Shown here: positions 6,711 through 13,621 of the stretch, in pieces
Layout of the letters: each line of letters begins with the position of its first letter
How positions within the stretch are numbered: position 1 is the stretch's first letter
Assembly (NCBI GenBank): GCA_050299695.1
Contig: JBNKWI010000052.1
Coordinates: forward strand, 1 to 24,106
Origin: Ovoidimarina sp050299695
Lineage (GTDB): Bacteria; Pseudomonadota; Alphaproteobacteria; Rhodobacterales; Rhodobacteraceae
DNA: 24,106 bases
Direction of reading: 5' to 3'
Program-made: the position numbers and the translations under genes
The notes under the pieces: model-generated
Told to the model about the DNA's origin: nothing
Seen by the model: only the letters and a program-made list of their open reading frames with translations
Database searches by the model: none

Positions 6711-6758
6711 GGGGGCACAACCCGTACACAGGACGTGCACAACCTGTACACAGGCTGT
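6711..6758. repeat. 22-bp tandem repeat forming a four-fold 11-bp-phased CACA array
   Basis: Two adjacent 22-base copies (6715-6736 and 6737-6758) agree at 19 of 22 positions. Each contains two CACA cores 11 bases apart, so CACA occurs at 6716, 6727, 6738 and 6749, close to one per helical turn. Part of the second copy, CCTGTACACAGG, is a dyad (CCTGT-AC-ACAGG). The 9-mers ending in CACA resemble degenerate DnaA boxes (6-7 of 9 at the best three). It lies 42-89 bases upstream of the rlmE start. Confidence 0.7.
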
Positions 6759-6806
6759 GCGGGGTGTCTGGGCGGGGTTTGGATGGGTCCGGCGCGGTCG
6801 CCGCAT

Positions 6807-6828
6807 TGATCGGTTCTGAACCGAATCA
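6807..6828. repeat. Near-perfect palindrome (TGATCGGTTC / GAACCG-A-ATCA)
   Basis: The core CGGTTC-T-GAACCG (6811-6823) is a perfect 6-bp dyad with a one-base centre. It extends outwards as TGAT and ATCA with a single extra A. It has the size and symmetry of a dimeric regulator operator, but no gene starts next to it. Confidence 0.5.
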
Positions 6829-6960
6829 TGCTCGTGCGGGATGCCTTGGGAGAGGAGGGCCGCGCCCGAGCCTGGGAGGGCGCTTTCGAAACGCCTGTGG
6901 TCAGCAGTTTATCCCGAAAGCACCGGACTCGTTCTGTGCGGCGTGCGACATCGCCATGCG

Positions 6961-7008
6961 CCCTCCCGGCGGGAGGGTCGGGCGCGGCCCGGGCTGGTCG
7001 CCCGGGCC
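6961..7008 (-). terminator. Two adjacent strong hairpins downstream of uup
   Basis: GGCCCGGGC (6986-6994) pairs with GCCCGGGCC (7000-7008) around a 5-base loop. CCCTCCC (6961-6967) pairs with GGGAGGG (6971-6977) around 3 bases. They lie 26-74 bases past the uup stop in the direction of its transcription. Neither has a T-tract, so they may stabilise the 3' end or terminate weakly. Confidence 0.45.
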
Positions 7009-7034
7009 AAGAGTCGAGCGGAAAGCTGCGGCTC

Positions 7035-8855
7035 CTATCGCGCCGCTTCCGACTTCTCCTCGAGCACCAGCCATTCCTCCTCTGCGGCGGAGAGCGCCTC
7101 CTGCCGGGAAGCGAGCGCCTCGGTGGCCTTCCGGAACTTCGCCGGTTCGCGGGTGAAGAGGTCGGCGTCCGCGAGAAGATCGCTCAGCTTGCCGATCTCG
7201 GCCTCAAGCCGGGCGATCTGGGCGGGGAGTTCCTTGAGCCGGTGCGCCTCGGTGAAGCTGAGCCCCTCGGCGCGGGGTTTCGCCTGCGGCTTTGGCGCGG
7301 GCGCCGGGGCGGGCTTCTTCGCGGACGCGGCGGCGGGTTTCGCCGCCCCCTCGCCCCGCTGCGCCCGGTAGTCCGACCAGCCGCCGGCATAGAGCACCGC
7401 GCGGCCGTCGCCTTCGAGCGCCACGGTGGCGGTGGCCACGCGGTCGAGGAAATCCCGGTCGTGGCTGACCACGATCACCGTACCGTCATAGTCGCCGATC
7501 AGCTCCTGCAGGAGGTCGAGCGTCTCGATGTCGAGATCGTTCGTCGGTTCGTCCAAGACGAGGAGGTTCGAGGGCTGCGCCATCAGCCGGGCGAGGAGAA
7601 GGCGGGCCTTCTCGCCGCCCGAGAGCGAGCGGACCGGGGCGCGGGCCTGGGCCTCGGAGAACAGGAAGTCCTTAAGGTAGCCCACCACGTGCTGCGGCTG
7701 GCCGCGGACCATCACCTGGTCGGCGCGGCCGGAGACGCGCATCTCGGGCGAGCCGGTGAGGCTGTCCCAGAGCGACATGTCGGGGTCCAAGGCGGCGCGG
7801 GACTGGTCGAAGAGCGCGGTCTCGAGGCCGGTGCCGAGGCGGACCGTGCCCGTGTCCGGGGCGAGATCGCCGGTGAGGATCTTGAGGAGCGTGGTCTTGC
7901 CCGCGCCGTTCGGGCCGACAAGCGCGAGCCGGTCGCCGCGCATGAGGCGGAGCGAGACGTCGCGGAGGATCGGCTTGCCGTCGAAGCTTTTCGAGACGTC
8001 CGTGAGTTCCGAGACGAGGCGGCCGCTTTTCTTTCCGGCATCCAGCGCCATGGCGGCGGTGCCGGCGCGCGCGATCATGTCGCGGCGTTCTTCCCGGAGG
8101 GATTGCAGCGCGCGGAGGCGGCCCTGGTTGCGGGTACGGCGGGCGGAGATGCCCTCGACGGCCCAGCGGGCCTCGGCCTTGATCTTGCGGTCGAGCTTGT
8201 GGCGGGCGGTGTCCTCCTCGTCCCAGATCTTGTCGCGCCAGGCTTCGAAGGCGTCGTAGCCCTTGTCCTGGCGGCGCAGCGTGCCGCGGTCGAGCCAGAG
8301 CGTGCCCTTGGCGAGCGCCCGGAGGAAGGCGCGGTCGTGGGAGATCAGCACCATGGCTGCGCGGGTGGCGCGGAGGGTTTCCTCGAGCCAGAGGACGGCG
8401 CCGATGTCGAGATGGTTGGTGGGCTCGTCGAGGAGCATGAGTTCGGGGGCTTCCGCCATGAGCTTGGCGAGCGCGGCGCGGCGGCGTTCGCCGCCCGAGG
8501 CGGTGGCGGTGGGGGTGTCCGGGTCGAAGCCGAGCCCGTCGGCGGCGGCCGCGACGCGGTACTCCTCGCCCGGGTCGAGCGCGCTCGCGGCGAAGGCGCC
8601 GAGGGTCGGGAAGGCGGAGAGGTCCGGATCCTGTTCCATATAGCCGACGCGGACCCCCTGGGGCAGCGTGACGGCGCCGGAATCGGGGGCGACGAGGCCG
8701 GCCATGAGTTTCATCAGGGTGGATTTGCCCGAGCCGTTGCGGCCGACGAGGGCAAGCCGGTCGCCTGGCTGGACGGTGAGGTCGAGCCCGGCGAACAGGG
8801 GATCGCCGCCGAAGGTGAGGGCGATGTCGGAGAGCTGGAGGAGCGGAGCGGCCAT
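7035..8855 (-). CDS. uup: ABC-F family ATPase Uup
   Basis: The 606-aa protein has two ABC ATPase cassettes and no membrane domain, as in ABC-F proteins that act on ribosomes or on branched DNA. Cassette 1 has Walker A GRNGSGKST (38-46), signature SGGERRR (120-126) and Walker B LMLLDEP (139-145). Cassette 2 has Walker A GPNGAGKTT (314-322), signature LSGGEKARL (411-419) and Walker B LLVLDEP (431-437). The helical linker (about 195-270) is followed, after cassette 2, by an Ala/Pro/Lys-rich spacer (502-530) and a C-terminal coiled coil (535-602), which distinguishes Uup from EttA. Uup has been linked to suppression of precise transposon excision and to ribosome assembly. The start MAAPLLQLSD fits the family. 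It is divergent from the 158-aa hypothetical gene. Confidence 0.93.
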   Translation of the reverse strand: MAAPLLQLSDIALTFGGDPLFAGLDLTVQPGDRLALVGRNGSGKSTLMKLMAGLVAPDSGAVTLPQGVRVGYMEQDPDLSAFPTLGAFAASALDPGEEYRVAAAADGLGFDPDTPTATASGGERRRAALAKLMAEAPELMLLDEPTNHLDIGAVLWLEETLRATRAAMVLISHDRAFLRALAKGTLWLDRGTLRRQDKGYDAFEAWRDKIWDEEDTARHKLDRKIKAEARWAVEGISARRTRNQGRLRALQSLREERRDMIARAGTAAMALDAGKKSGRLVSELTDVSKSFDGKPILRDVSLRLMRGDRLALVGPNGAGKTTLLKILTGDLAPDTGTVRLGTGLETALFDQSRAALDPDMSLWDSLTGSPEMRVSGRADQVMVRGQPQHVVGYLKDFLFSEAQARAPVRSLSGGEKARLLLARLMAQPSNLLVLDEPTNDLDIETLDLLQELIGDYDGTVIVVSHDRDFLDRVATATVALEGDGRAVLYAGGWSDYRAQRGEGAAKPAAASAKKPAPAPAPKPQAKPRAEGLSFTEAHRLKELPAQIARLEAEIGKLSDLLADADLFTREPAKFRKATEALASRQEALSAAEEEWLVLEEKSEAAR

Positions 8856-8948
8856 GGCGGCGCGCTATCGCGGGGCCGGGCGAGCGTCAAGCGCCGGAAG
8901 CGGTGGACGGGGCGCCGGGCCTGGCCTAGCGTCGGGCGAGGGTGGATC

Positions 8949-9425
8949 ATGGGCGAAGTCGTCATCACGGCGCTGTTGTGCGGGCTTCTGGGCGGCGGCG
9001 CCACGGAGGTGCGGCACGAGTTCGTCAATCTGGGCGTGGCGCGGGCGGTGCGGATCGACTGCGAGACGCCGACGCATGTGATCGAGGTGGGGCTCGATAC
9101 GTCCAGCGGCAGCCGCGACAGCCTGCACCAGGCGCTGTTCGCCGCCGAGCTGACCGGCAAGGCGCCGGTGGTAATCCTGATCGACACCGACGGGGTCGAG
9201 GGGCGCTACGAATACGAGATGCGCGTGGTGGCGGCGCGGGCGGGGGTGGCGTACCGGAGCTGCAGCCGGGGGTTCATCGAGCGCTGGCAGGCGACCTCGC
9301 CCTGGCGCGATGTGGGGCTGGACAAGAGCCTGGACGACCTGCCCCGGAACGCGGCGGCGGCGGTGCATTGCGATCTGGGCGCGCTGTTCGACATGCCGGG
9401 CGCGGTGCCGGCGCCGACGGATTGA
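8949..9425 (+). CDS. Conserved hypothetical protein, possible restriction-nuclease-like fold
   Basis: The 158-aa product starts at ATG 8949 after a GAGGGTGG ribosome-binding site. Residues 3-17 are hydrophobic and may be a weak signal peptide or anchor. The core contains RIDCETPTHVIEVGLD (35-50), then a helix with DSLHQALFAAELTGK (57-71) and a strand PVVILIDTDG (73-82). Asp37, the Glu-Val-Gly at 46-48 and Gln61 are spaced as in PD-(D/E)XK-type folds, although the usual Lys is absent. This fold assignment is inference only. I recall similar proteins in Rhodobacteraceae without assigned function. It diverges from uup and converges on olsB across a 22-bp inverted repeat. Confidence 0.7.
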   Translation: MGEVVITALLCGLLGGGATEVRHEFVNLGVARAVRIDCETPTHVIEVGLDTSSGSRDSLHQALFAAELTGKAPVVILIDTDGVEGRYEYEMRVVAARAGVAYRSCSRGFIERWQATSPWRDVGLDKSLDDLPRNAAAAVHCDLGALFDMPGAVPAPTD

Positions 9426-9431
9426 GAGCGA

Positions 9432-9528
9432 CGCCGGGCGAGCGCCTGCCCGTGGGATGGCGCAGCAACGGTTGAGCGAGGCGCTCTATGGTGACAGCCC
9501 GCCGGGACGGGCAGGCGCTCGCCCGGCG
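9432..9528. repeat. 22-bp perfect inverted repeat with 53-base spacer
   Basis: Positions 9432-9453 (CGCCGGGCGAGCGCCTG... ) and 9507-9528 (...CAGGCGCTCGCCCGGCG) are exact reverse complements over 22 bases, with a 53-base spacer that does not pair further in an obvious way. It occupies the convergent gap between the 158-aa hypothetical gene and olsB. As RNA it would form a very stable stem on either strand. It could be a bidirectional terminator, a small RNA or a miniature mobile or REP-like element. Confidence 0.8.
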
Positions 9529-9580
9529 CCTTCGGCGCTGTTCGGGCGGGGACAACCGGGAGAAGGCGGCTCTCAGGGTG

Positions 9581-10333
9581 TCAGCCCAACACGCTCCGCA
9601 TCAGGCGTGCCCGCGCCGGGGGGATCGCGGCGATCTCGAGGCCGGTGAAGACGTGGAGCGTGCCGAGGTCGCGGTCGATCACCGCGTGGTCGGAGACCCA
9701 GCCGCCCATGGCGAGGTAGCTGCGGAGCAAGGGCGGCATGGTGAGCATGGCGCGTTTCGCATCCGGCTTGCGGCGGAGGCGGCGGGCGAAGCGGAACACG
9801 TCGGGCGCCTTGACCTTGGGGAGCCAGCGCTTCGGCGCGAGATGGCGGTCCTTCAGCATGGCGAAGGCGTCGAGATAGGCCGCCGCGTCGGTACCGCGGA
9901 ACGAGGAACAGCCGAAGATCAGCGCGACGCCCTCCGCATCGACATAGGCGGTCATCGCGGCCCAGGCGGTGCGCAGGATGTCGGGATCGACGAGACCGGG
10001 AGCCACGCAGAACCGGCCCATCTCGACCATCCTTCCGGGATAGGCGGCCAGGCCCGAGAGCTCGTAATACTGCGCCGAATAGCTGCCGCCGATGGCGCTG
10101 CCGTCGGCCATGGGCAGGATCCGGAAACAGGCCACCAGTGTCCCCGTGCGTTTCTCCTCGATCAGCACGTGACGGCAGAGCGGGTCGAACCCGTCGGCGT
10201 CACGGCCCTCCGCGCGTGGCGCGGCGCCGCCCCCTTCGATGAAGGCCCGGTGCCGCAGCGCCTGGGCGGCGAGCAGATCCTCCCCGGTCTCGGCGAAGCG
10301 GGCGCGATAGCGCGAACGTGACAGCCTGATCAT
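9581..10333 (-). CDS. olsB: L-ornithine N-alpha-acyltransferase OlsB (GNAT family)
   Basis: OlsB makes lyso-ornithine lipid by transferring a 3-hydroxyacyl group from ACP to the alpha-amino group of ornithine, the first step of phosphate-free ornithine membrane lipid synthesis. The 250-aa protein shows the family pattern: ALRHRAFIE (25-33), GTLVACFRILP (64-74), MVEMGRFCV (102-110), IFGCSSFRGTD (139-149) and the C-terminal PPLLRSYLAMGGWVSDHAVI (200-219) followed by DRDLGTLHVFTGLEI. The start at 10333 has GGAG upstream. Characterised olsB genes often lie beside olsA, the second acyltransferase, but no olsA is visible here, so it must be elsewhere or absent. It is divergent from msrB. Confidence 0.87.
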   Translation of the reverse strand: MIRLSRSRYRARFAETGEDLLAAQALRHRAFIEGGGAAPRAEGRDADGFDPLCRHVLIEEKRTGTLVACFRILPMADGSAIGGSYSAQYYELSGLAAYPGRMVEMGRFCVAPGLVDPDILRTAWAAMTAYVDAEGVALIFGCSSFRGTDAAAYLDAFAMLKDRHLAPKRWLPKVKAPDVFRFARRLRRKPDAKRAMLTMPPLLRSYLAMGGWVSDHAVIDRDLGTLHVFTGLEIAAIPPARARLMRSVLG

Positions 10334-10445
10334 GCGATTCCGGCTCCGATCCGATTGCGGGGGCCGCAGCCCGGGTTAAATATCGTCCGGGCGCGCATCG
10401 CATACAAGTATGACGCCGGGGCGACACCAGAGCGACGGAGGAACG

Positions 10446-10838
10446 ATGGACAAGGTGGTGAAATCGGAGGCGGAGTGGAAGGCGCAGCTGTCGGACCTCG
10501 CCTACAAGGTCACGCGGCGGCACGGCACGGAACGCGCCGGCACCCACGACAACTTCCCGAAGGCGCCCGGCACCTTCACCTGCACCTGCTGCGGCGCGCC
10601 CCTGTTCGACCAGGCGCACAAGTTCGAGTCGGGCACCGGCTGGCCGTCGTTCTTCCAGCCGCTCGACCCCGAGATGGTCGGCGAGAGCGAGGACCGGACA
10701 CTGTGGATGCGGCGCACCGAAGTGCATTGCAACCGCTGCGACGCGCATCTGGGTCATGTCTTCCCCGACGGGCCGCAACCCACGGGGCTGCGCTACTGCA
10801 TCAACGGGGTGGCGCTGGAGTTCGAGCCGGAGGGGTGA
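10446..10838 (+). CDS. msrB: Peptide-methionine (R)-S-oxide reductase MsrB
   Basis: The 130-aa protein reduces the R epimer of methionine sulfoxide in oxidised proteins. It has the substrate-pocket motif GWPSF (65-69), two structural zinc CxxC pairs (Cys46/Cys49 and Cys95/Cys98), His101 and His104 in HLGHVF, and the catalytic Cys118 in RYCINGVAL. No Cys is present near residue 63, where many MsrB proteins have the resolving Cys, so recycling may rely directly on thioredoxin or another thiol. The ATG at 10446 follows a GGAGG site by 4 bases; the longer frame upstream is not supported. The length is normal for the family. The gene is divergent from olsB. Confidence 0.95.
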   Translation: MDKVVKSEAEWKAQLSDLAYKVTRRHGTERAGTHDNFPKAPGTFTCTCCGAPLFDQAHKFESGTGWPSFFQPLDPEMVGESEDRTLWMRRTEVHCNRCDAHLGHVFPDGPQPTGLRYCINGVALEFEPEG

Positions 10839-11187
10839 GCCTTTCGTTTCGGGCGGGGGTTGGCCAGCCCGGGGGCGGCGCGGTCCCTTCTCGGCGGGCG
10901 GCAGCGCAGGATGGTCGACCATGCGCGTGGCCGCGAGGTCGCGCAGTCGGAATTTGCGCATTTTCCGGGACCCGAGATGGGCAAGTGATCTCTCATATTT
11001 ATGCGGTCGTCTCCCGCCGGATGCCGCAAGCCCGGCCTTGCCCGCGCTACGTCCCGGTTTGATCCTCTGCCTACGGCGGGATCCGGGGTAGCTCACGCAA
11101 TGCGCCGAAAGCGACCGACTTGTTCGCTTTCGGAGAGGACGGCGCGCGCGGCTGAGGCACTGATGGTGGCAAAACAGGAGGGCCGCC
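10839..11187. other. 349-base non-coding gap between msrB and dddP
   Basis: No credible gene was found. The gap contains a perfect 12-base palindrome ATGGTCGACCAT (10911-10922), a relatively AT-rich patch around TCATATTTATGC near 11000, the hairpin at 11105-11133 and the dddP ribosome-binding site (AGGAGG, 11176-11181). No clear terminator for msrB is visible. Confidence 0.6.
11105..11133 (+). promoter_or_regulatory. Inverted repeat in the dddP upstream region
   Basis: CCGAAAGCGA (11105-11114) and TCGCTTTCGG (11124-11133) are perfect reverse complements around a 9-base loop, about 55 bases before the dddP start. No T-tract follows. It could be an operator or, if transcribed, a leader hairpin. 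No regulator gene is adjacent. Confidence 0.5.
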
Positions 11188-12528
11188 ATGCGGGATCACT
11201 ACAGTGACCGGCGCAAGATCGATCCGACGCGGGGAGACCGTCTGGCGGACGGAACGCCGAACGAGGCCGACCGGATCGAGATCGGGCCGACTGCGCTCGC
11301 ACGTCGGGAATGGGAGGCGGCGGGGCTGGCGGCGCCGGACCTTGCGGCGATGCGGCTTTATCGCTGGGAGCGGCTGGTCAAGGCGGTGGTTGCGCGCGAC
11401 CTGGCGGGGCTCCTGATGTTCGATCCCCTGAACGTCCGCTACGCGACCGACTCGACCAATACGCAGCTCTGGAACGCGCATAACCCGTTCCGCGCGGTGC
11501 TGCTCTGCGCAGACGGGCACATGGTGATCTGGGACTACGCGAACGCGCCGTTCCTGACCGCGTTCAATCCGCTGGTGAAGGAGGTGCGGTCGGGCGCGGA
11601 CCTGTTCTATTTCGACCGGGGCGACCGGGTGGATGCGGCCGCGGCGGCTTTCGCGGGCGAGGTGGCGGCGCTCTTGGCGGAACATGCGCCGGGGCTGAAG
11701 CGGCTCGCGGTCGACAAGCCGATGCTGCACGCCCATTGGGCGCTGGTGGCGGCGGGGTTCGAGATCGCCGAGGGCGAGGAGGTTACCGAGAAAGCGCGCG
11801 CGGTGAAGGGGCCGGACGAGATCCTGGCGATGCGCTGTGCGGTCCATGCCTGCGAGACGGCGATGGCGGCGATGGAGGCTTATGCGCGCGAGGCGGTGCC
11901 GCGGGGCGGCGTCACCGAGAACGACATCTGGGCGGTGCTCCATGCCGAGAACATCCGGCGCGGCGGCGAGTGGATCGAGACGCGGCTGTTGACCTCGGGG
12001 CCGCGGACCAACCCGTGGTTCCAGGAATGCGGGCCGCGCGAGGTGCAGCCGAACGAGATCGTCGCCTTCGACACCGACCTGATCGGCGCCTACGGGATCT
12101 GCTGCGACATGAGCCGGACCTGGTGGATCGGTCCGGACCGGCCGCGGCCGGACAGGGTGGACGCGATGCGGCACGCCCATGAGCATGTCGCGACCAACAT
12201 GGAGATGCTGCGGCCGGGCGTGACCATCCCGGAGCTGAGCGCGGGCTGCCATGTGCTGCGGCCGGAATTCCAGCGGCAGAAATACGGCTGCCTGATGCAT
12301 GGGGTCGGGCTGTGCGACGAGTGGCCGCTGGTCGCCTATCCCGATCATGCGGTGGAGGGGGCGTTCGACTATCCGCTGGAGCCGGGAATGACCTTGTGCG
12401 TCGAGGCGCTGGTGAGCCCCGAGGGCGGGGATTTCTCGATCAAGCTCGAGGACCAGGTGGTGATCACGGAAACGGGCTACGAAAACCTCTCGCGCTATCC
12501 GTTCGATCCCGCGCTGATGGGGGTCTGA
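11188..12528 (+). CDS. dddP: Dimethylsulfoniopropionate (DMSP) lyase DddP
   Basis: The 446-aa protein belongs to the M24 metallopeptidase (pita-bread) fold but matches the DddP branch, which cleaves DMSP to dimethyl sulfide and acrylate. The metal ligands of the characterised enzyme occur at identical positions: Asp295 and Asp297 (FDTDLIGAYG), Asp307 (CCDMSRTWW), His371 (LMHGVGL), Glu406 (CVEALVS) and Glu421 (KLEDQV). The proposed catalytic Asp377 (GLCDEWPLVAYP) and Tyr366 are also present. The N terminus (YSDRRKIDPTRGDRLADGTPN) and FDPLNVRYATDSTNTQLWN (78-96) are diagnostic of DddP rather than of Xaa-Pro peptidases or creatinases. The start has an ideal AGGAGG six bases upstream. It ends 6 bases from a convergent homocysteine methyltransferase gene. 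No acrylate-processing genes or DMSP transporter are in the window. Confidence 0.95.
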   Translation: MRDHYSDRRKIDPTRGDRLADGTPNEADRIEIGPTALARREWEAAGLAAPDLAAMRLYRWERLVKAVVARDLAGLLMFDPLNVRYATDSTNTQLWNAHNPFRAVLLCADGHMVIWDYANAPFLTAFNPLVKEVRSGADLFYFDRGDRVDAAAAAFAGEVAALLAEHAPGLKRLAVDKPMLHAHWALVAAGFEIAEGEEVTEKARAVKGPDEILAMRCAVHACETAMAAMEAYAREAVPRGGVTENDIWAVLHAENIRRGGEWIETRLLTSGPRTNPWFQECGPREVQPNEIVAFDTDLIGAYGICCDMSRTWWIGPDRPRPDRVDAMRHAHEHVATNMEMLRPGVTIPELSAGCHVLRPEFQRQKYGCLMHGVGLCDEWPLVAYPDHAVEGAFDYPLEPGMTLCVEALVSPEGGDFSIKLEDQVVITETGYENLSRYPFDPALMGV

Positions 12529-12534
12529 CGTCGG

Positions 12535-13494
12535 TCAGGCCGGCTCCGCCATCTCGGCGCGCACCGCCTTCACGTTGCGGACGATCTCGGCGAGGTGGCG
12601 GTGGTCGGTGCCGCAGCAGCCGCCCCAGATGTCGAGTTGCGGAAAGCGCCGCGCGATGGCGCCCATCTGGCGGCCGAGCTCCACGGGGTCGCCGTCTTCG
12701 AGATGGCCGAGCTTGCAGAGCGCGAGCTTGTCCATCGCCGCCGCGTTGGGGCGGATCGCGCGGAGCCGGTCGGTCCAGGCGCCGGGCGCGAGCGCGGGTT
12801 CGAATTCATGCGGGTGCGAGCAGTTGAGCGAATGCCAGGCCACGGCGCCGGGCACGGCGGCGTCCACGGTTTCGACGGCCTCCTGCACGGTCGGTCCGGA
12901 ACTCAGGCGGCTCTCGGAGTCGAGGCTCCAGGAGATGGCGATCTGCATGCCGAGCGCCTTGGCGGCACGGGCCATGCCCACCACTTCGGGGATGTTGTTC
13001 TGGGTCGCCGCCCAGACCACATCGGCCGCCGAGCCGCGCACGGTCTCGAGCTGGGTGCTGTGATAGTCTTCCGCCTCGGCCTCGGTGATGTCGCCCCCGG
13101 TGCCGTAGGCGTCGCCGCGCGGGCCGATCCCCTCGCTGATCAGGAAATCGGGGATATAGCCCTCATAGGCGCGGCGGATCTCCTCCATGAAGTCGATCGA
13201 GCGCAGCGTCGCCGCGCGCAGGCCTTCGGGCGAGAGGCCGAGCTGCGCGCCCCAGTCGGGGCTGGCGCGGTAGTTGAGCCAGCCGAGGAGGACGCCGACC
13301 CCCTCCTCCGCCGCGACGTCGCAGGTGCGCTCGTAGAGCGCCCGGAGCGCCGCGGTGCCCTCGGGCGTGTCGAGAAGCGTGAAGGCCGCGAAACAGGGTA
13401 GCTCGAAACCGTGGAGATACATGAGTTCGGTCTCGAAACCGCCCTCGGTGAGATAGATCCGGCCGGGTTCCGGCCGTGGTTGCGTGAAGGTCAT
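12535..13494 (-). CDS. Homocysteine S-methyltransferase family protein
   Basis: The 319-aa (beta/alpha)8 barrel enzyme transfers a methyl group to homocysteine to form methionine. It carries the zinc site of the family: Cys225 in HSLNCSHP and the pair Cys293-Cys294 in GGCCGT. The N-terminal DGG-type motif is present as TEGGFETEL (16-24), and SEGIGPRGDAY (120-130) fits the substrate-binding loop. The methyl donor is not determined by sequence; MmuM homologues use S-methylmethionine, and related betaine/thetin enzymes use glycine betaine or sulfonium compounds. Its position tail to tail with dddP makes DMSP or a related sulfonium a tempting but unproven donor. The ATG at 13494 follows a GGGGGGA stretch. 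No operon partner is visible. Confidence 0.87.
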   Translation of the reverse strand: MTFTQPRPEPGRIYLTEGGFETELMYLHGFELPCFAAFTLLDTPEGTAALRALYERTCDVAAEEGVGVLLGWLNYRASPDWGAQLGLSPEGLRAATLRSIDFMEEIRRAYEGYIPDFLISEGIGPRGDAYGTGGDITEAEAEDYHSTQLETVRGSAADVVWAATQNNIPEVVGMARAAKALGMQIAISWSLDSESRLSSGPTVQEAVETVDAAVPGAVAWHSLNCSHPHEFEPALAPGAWTDRLRAIRPNAAAMDKLALCKLGHLEDGDPVELGRQMGAIARRFPQLDIWGGCCGTDHRHLAEIVRNVKAVRAEMAEPA

Positions 13495-13596
13495 GGCGGG
13501 TCCCCCCGGATTGCACCGCGGGCACAGTATAGCGCAGAGCGGGCTTTTCGGGAAACCGCACCACGGCGGGGCGGCGGCGGAATTTGACAAGTTCCG

Positions 13597-13616
13597 ACCC
13601 GGAAGATGTTCCGGGT
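13597..13616 (-). terminator. Probable terminator hairpin of the BamE-like gene
   Basis: ACCCGGAA (13597-13604) pairs perfectly with TTCCGGGT (13609-13616) around GATG, starting 5 bases after the stop codon of the leftward lipoprotein gene. The T-tract is poor, so it is a moderate call. Confidence 0.45.
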
Positions 13617-13621
13617 GCGCG

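Larger units (their letters stand above)
6670..7034. other. 365-base non-coding gap between rlmE and uup
   Basis: No credible gene was seen. The gap holds, left to right, the phased 22-bp tandem repeat (6711-6758), a near-perfect palindrome (6807-6828) and two adjacent GC-rich hairpins (6961-6977 and 6986-7008) just downstream of the leftward uup stop codon. Open frames across it are antisense or read-through shadows. Confidence 0.6.

Noticed and set aside
6828..8948. N-terminal two thirds of an 865-codon plus-strand frame
   Set aside because: It is antisense to uup; only the last part from 8949 is supported as a gene.
13584..13589. TTGACA as a plus-strand promoter -35 box
   Set aside because: It would fire into the antisense strand of the BamE-like gene, and no matching -10 box or gene is visible.
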